Positions 10,234-10,945 of a stretch of 10,945 bases of DNA are shown here, in pieces (position 1 is the stretch's first letter; each line of letters starts with the position of its first letter). Source of the stretch: CAVPRW01 sp046727435 [NCBI: bacterium] (lineage in GTDB: Bacteria > Tectomicrobia > Entotheonellia > J063); NCBI GenBank assembly GCA_046727435.1, contig JBKPCR010000204.1, forward strand, positions 1-10,945. The letters run 5' to 3'. The position numbers were made by a program, and so were the translations under genes. The notes under the pieces are model-generated. The model was given only the letters and a program-made list of their open reading frames with translations. It searched no databases and had not been told where the DNA came from.

Positions 10234-10945
10234 ATGGCTGATTGGGCCTTGATTCTTGGGGCTTCGAGCGGATTTGGTGAGGCTACCAGCTTGGCCTTGG
10301 CACAGGGTGGATGGAATATCTTTGGGGTTCATCTCGATCGCCGGGCGACACTACCAAACGTGCAGCGGATCATGCATGCGATTGAAGCATTAGGGCGTCG
10401 CGCCGAGTTTTTCAACGTCAACGCAGCCGACGCGGAGAAACGCAGTGAAGTCCTGGATCGTGCCGCTCAAGTGTTGCAGGAGGAGGGCAACGGCCAGATT
10501 CGTCTACTCATGCATTCACTGGCCTTTGGGACGCTTAAGCCATTTCTGGCCGAGGCACCAGAGGATAGCATGACCAAAGCCCAGATGGACATGACGCTCG
10601 ACATCATGGCACACAGCCTGGTGTACTGGGTGCAAAGCTTGGTGTGGCGTAAGCTCATGGGGCATGGTGGGCGCATTTATGCCATGACGAGTGCCGGTAG
10701 CACACGCATCTTCCCAACGTATGGCGCCGTCTCAGCGGCTAAGGCCGCGCTCGAATCACACATCCGGCAATTAGCCTATGAATTGGCACCGCTGGGGATC
10801 ACCGTCAATGCCATCCGGGCGGGCGTGACCGACACACCGGCCTTACGCAAGATTCCAGGGCATGAGAAGATGGCGGAAGCCGCTGCCATGCGCAATCCAA
10901 TGGGACGCCTGACGACGCCGGCCGATGTGGCCGCAGCCATTGCGG
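10234..10945 (+). CDS. SDR-family enoyl-ACP reductase III-like protein, 3' end cut off
   Basis: This is a short-chain dehydrogenase/reductase with a Rossmann fold; the 237 visible residues lack only the C-terminus. The cofactor motif GASSGFG (Gly9, Gly13, Gly15) is the GxxxGxG type and suggests NAD(P)H. The active site is Tyr163-x6-Lys170 (YGAVSAAK), not the usual Tyr-x3-Lys. That spacing is the hallmark of enoyl-ACP reductases FabI and FabL, which reduce the double bond in each round of fatty-acid elongation. The stretch YGAVSAAKAALESH and the TDTPAL substrate loop resemble B. subtilis FabL, whereas MHSLAFG at 93-99 is nearer to the FabI VHSIGFA. The start has GGGAGGA ahead of it. I call it FabL-like, but the exact substrate is not proven; it could be another SDR of lipid or polyketide metabolism. 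Confidence 0.8.
   Translation, partial: MADWALILGASSGFGEATSLALAQGGWNIFGVHLDRRATLPNVQRIMHAIEALGRRAEFFNVNAADAEKRSEVLDRAAQVLQEEGNGQIRLLMHSLAFGTLKPFLAEAPEDSMTKAQMDMTLDIMAHSLVYWVQSLVWRKLMGHGGRIYAMTSAGSTRIFPTYGAVSAAKAALESHIRQLAYELAPLGITVNAIRAGVTDTPALRKIPGHEKMAEAAAMRNPMGRLTTPADVAAAIA

Overview
All genes in this window lie on the + strand and are densely packed, with several 1-4 nt overlaps. The layout suggests a bacterial chromosome of moderate GC content (an estimate by eye). It begins with a conserved translation/replication operon: rpsF (S6), ssb, rpsR (S18, zinc-ribbon 'C+' form), a DUF2232 multi-pass membrane protein, rplI (L9) and dnaB (replicative helicase). A gap of about 218 bases follows dnaB. 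It holds an inverted-repeat structure, a good sigma70-type promoter and a well-placed ribosome binding site feeding a 21-codon leader ORF just before the next gene.

The second block is tgt (queuosine tRNA-guanine transglycosylase), then a Dop-type Pup deamidase/depupylase that overlaps tgt by 4 nt, then glnE (bifunctional glutamine synthetase adenylyltransferase). A short-chain dehydrogenase resembling enoyl-ACP reductase III (FabL-like) is cut off by the right edge.

The most notable item is the Dop homologue. Dop belongs to the prokaryotic ubiquitin-like (Pup, or in Gram-negative lineages UBact) proteasome pathway. It normally sits beside the modifier gene, the 20S proteasome genes and the Mpa/ARC ATPase. 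Here it sits between tgt and glnE, and I could find no Pup/UBact, PrcA/PrcB, PafA or Mpa gene in the window.

Taxonomy is inference only. A rpsF-ssb-rpsR-rplI-dnaB order and a C+ S18 also occur in actinobacteria. The DUF2232 gene, the tgt gene, the KLGG-type GlnE motifs and the moderate GC point instead to a non-actinobacterial lineage that carries a Pup/UBact-like system, such as one of the uncultured or candidate phyla (Tectomicrobia, NC10 or Nitrospirae-like). I cannot settle this from the window.

The first block serves ribosome assembly and replication. The second mixes tRNA modification, protein-modifier processing, nitrogen control and fatty-acid synthesis. The tgt-dop overlap and short dop-glnE spacing suggest that at least those three are co-transcribed.
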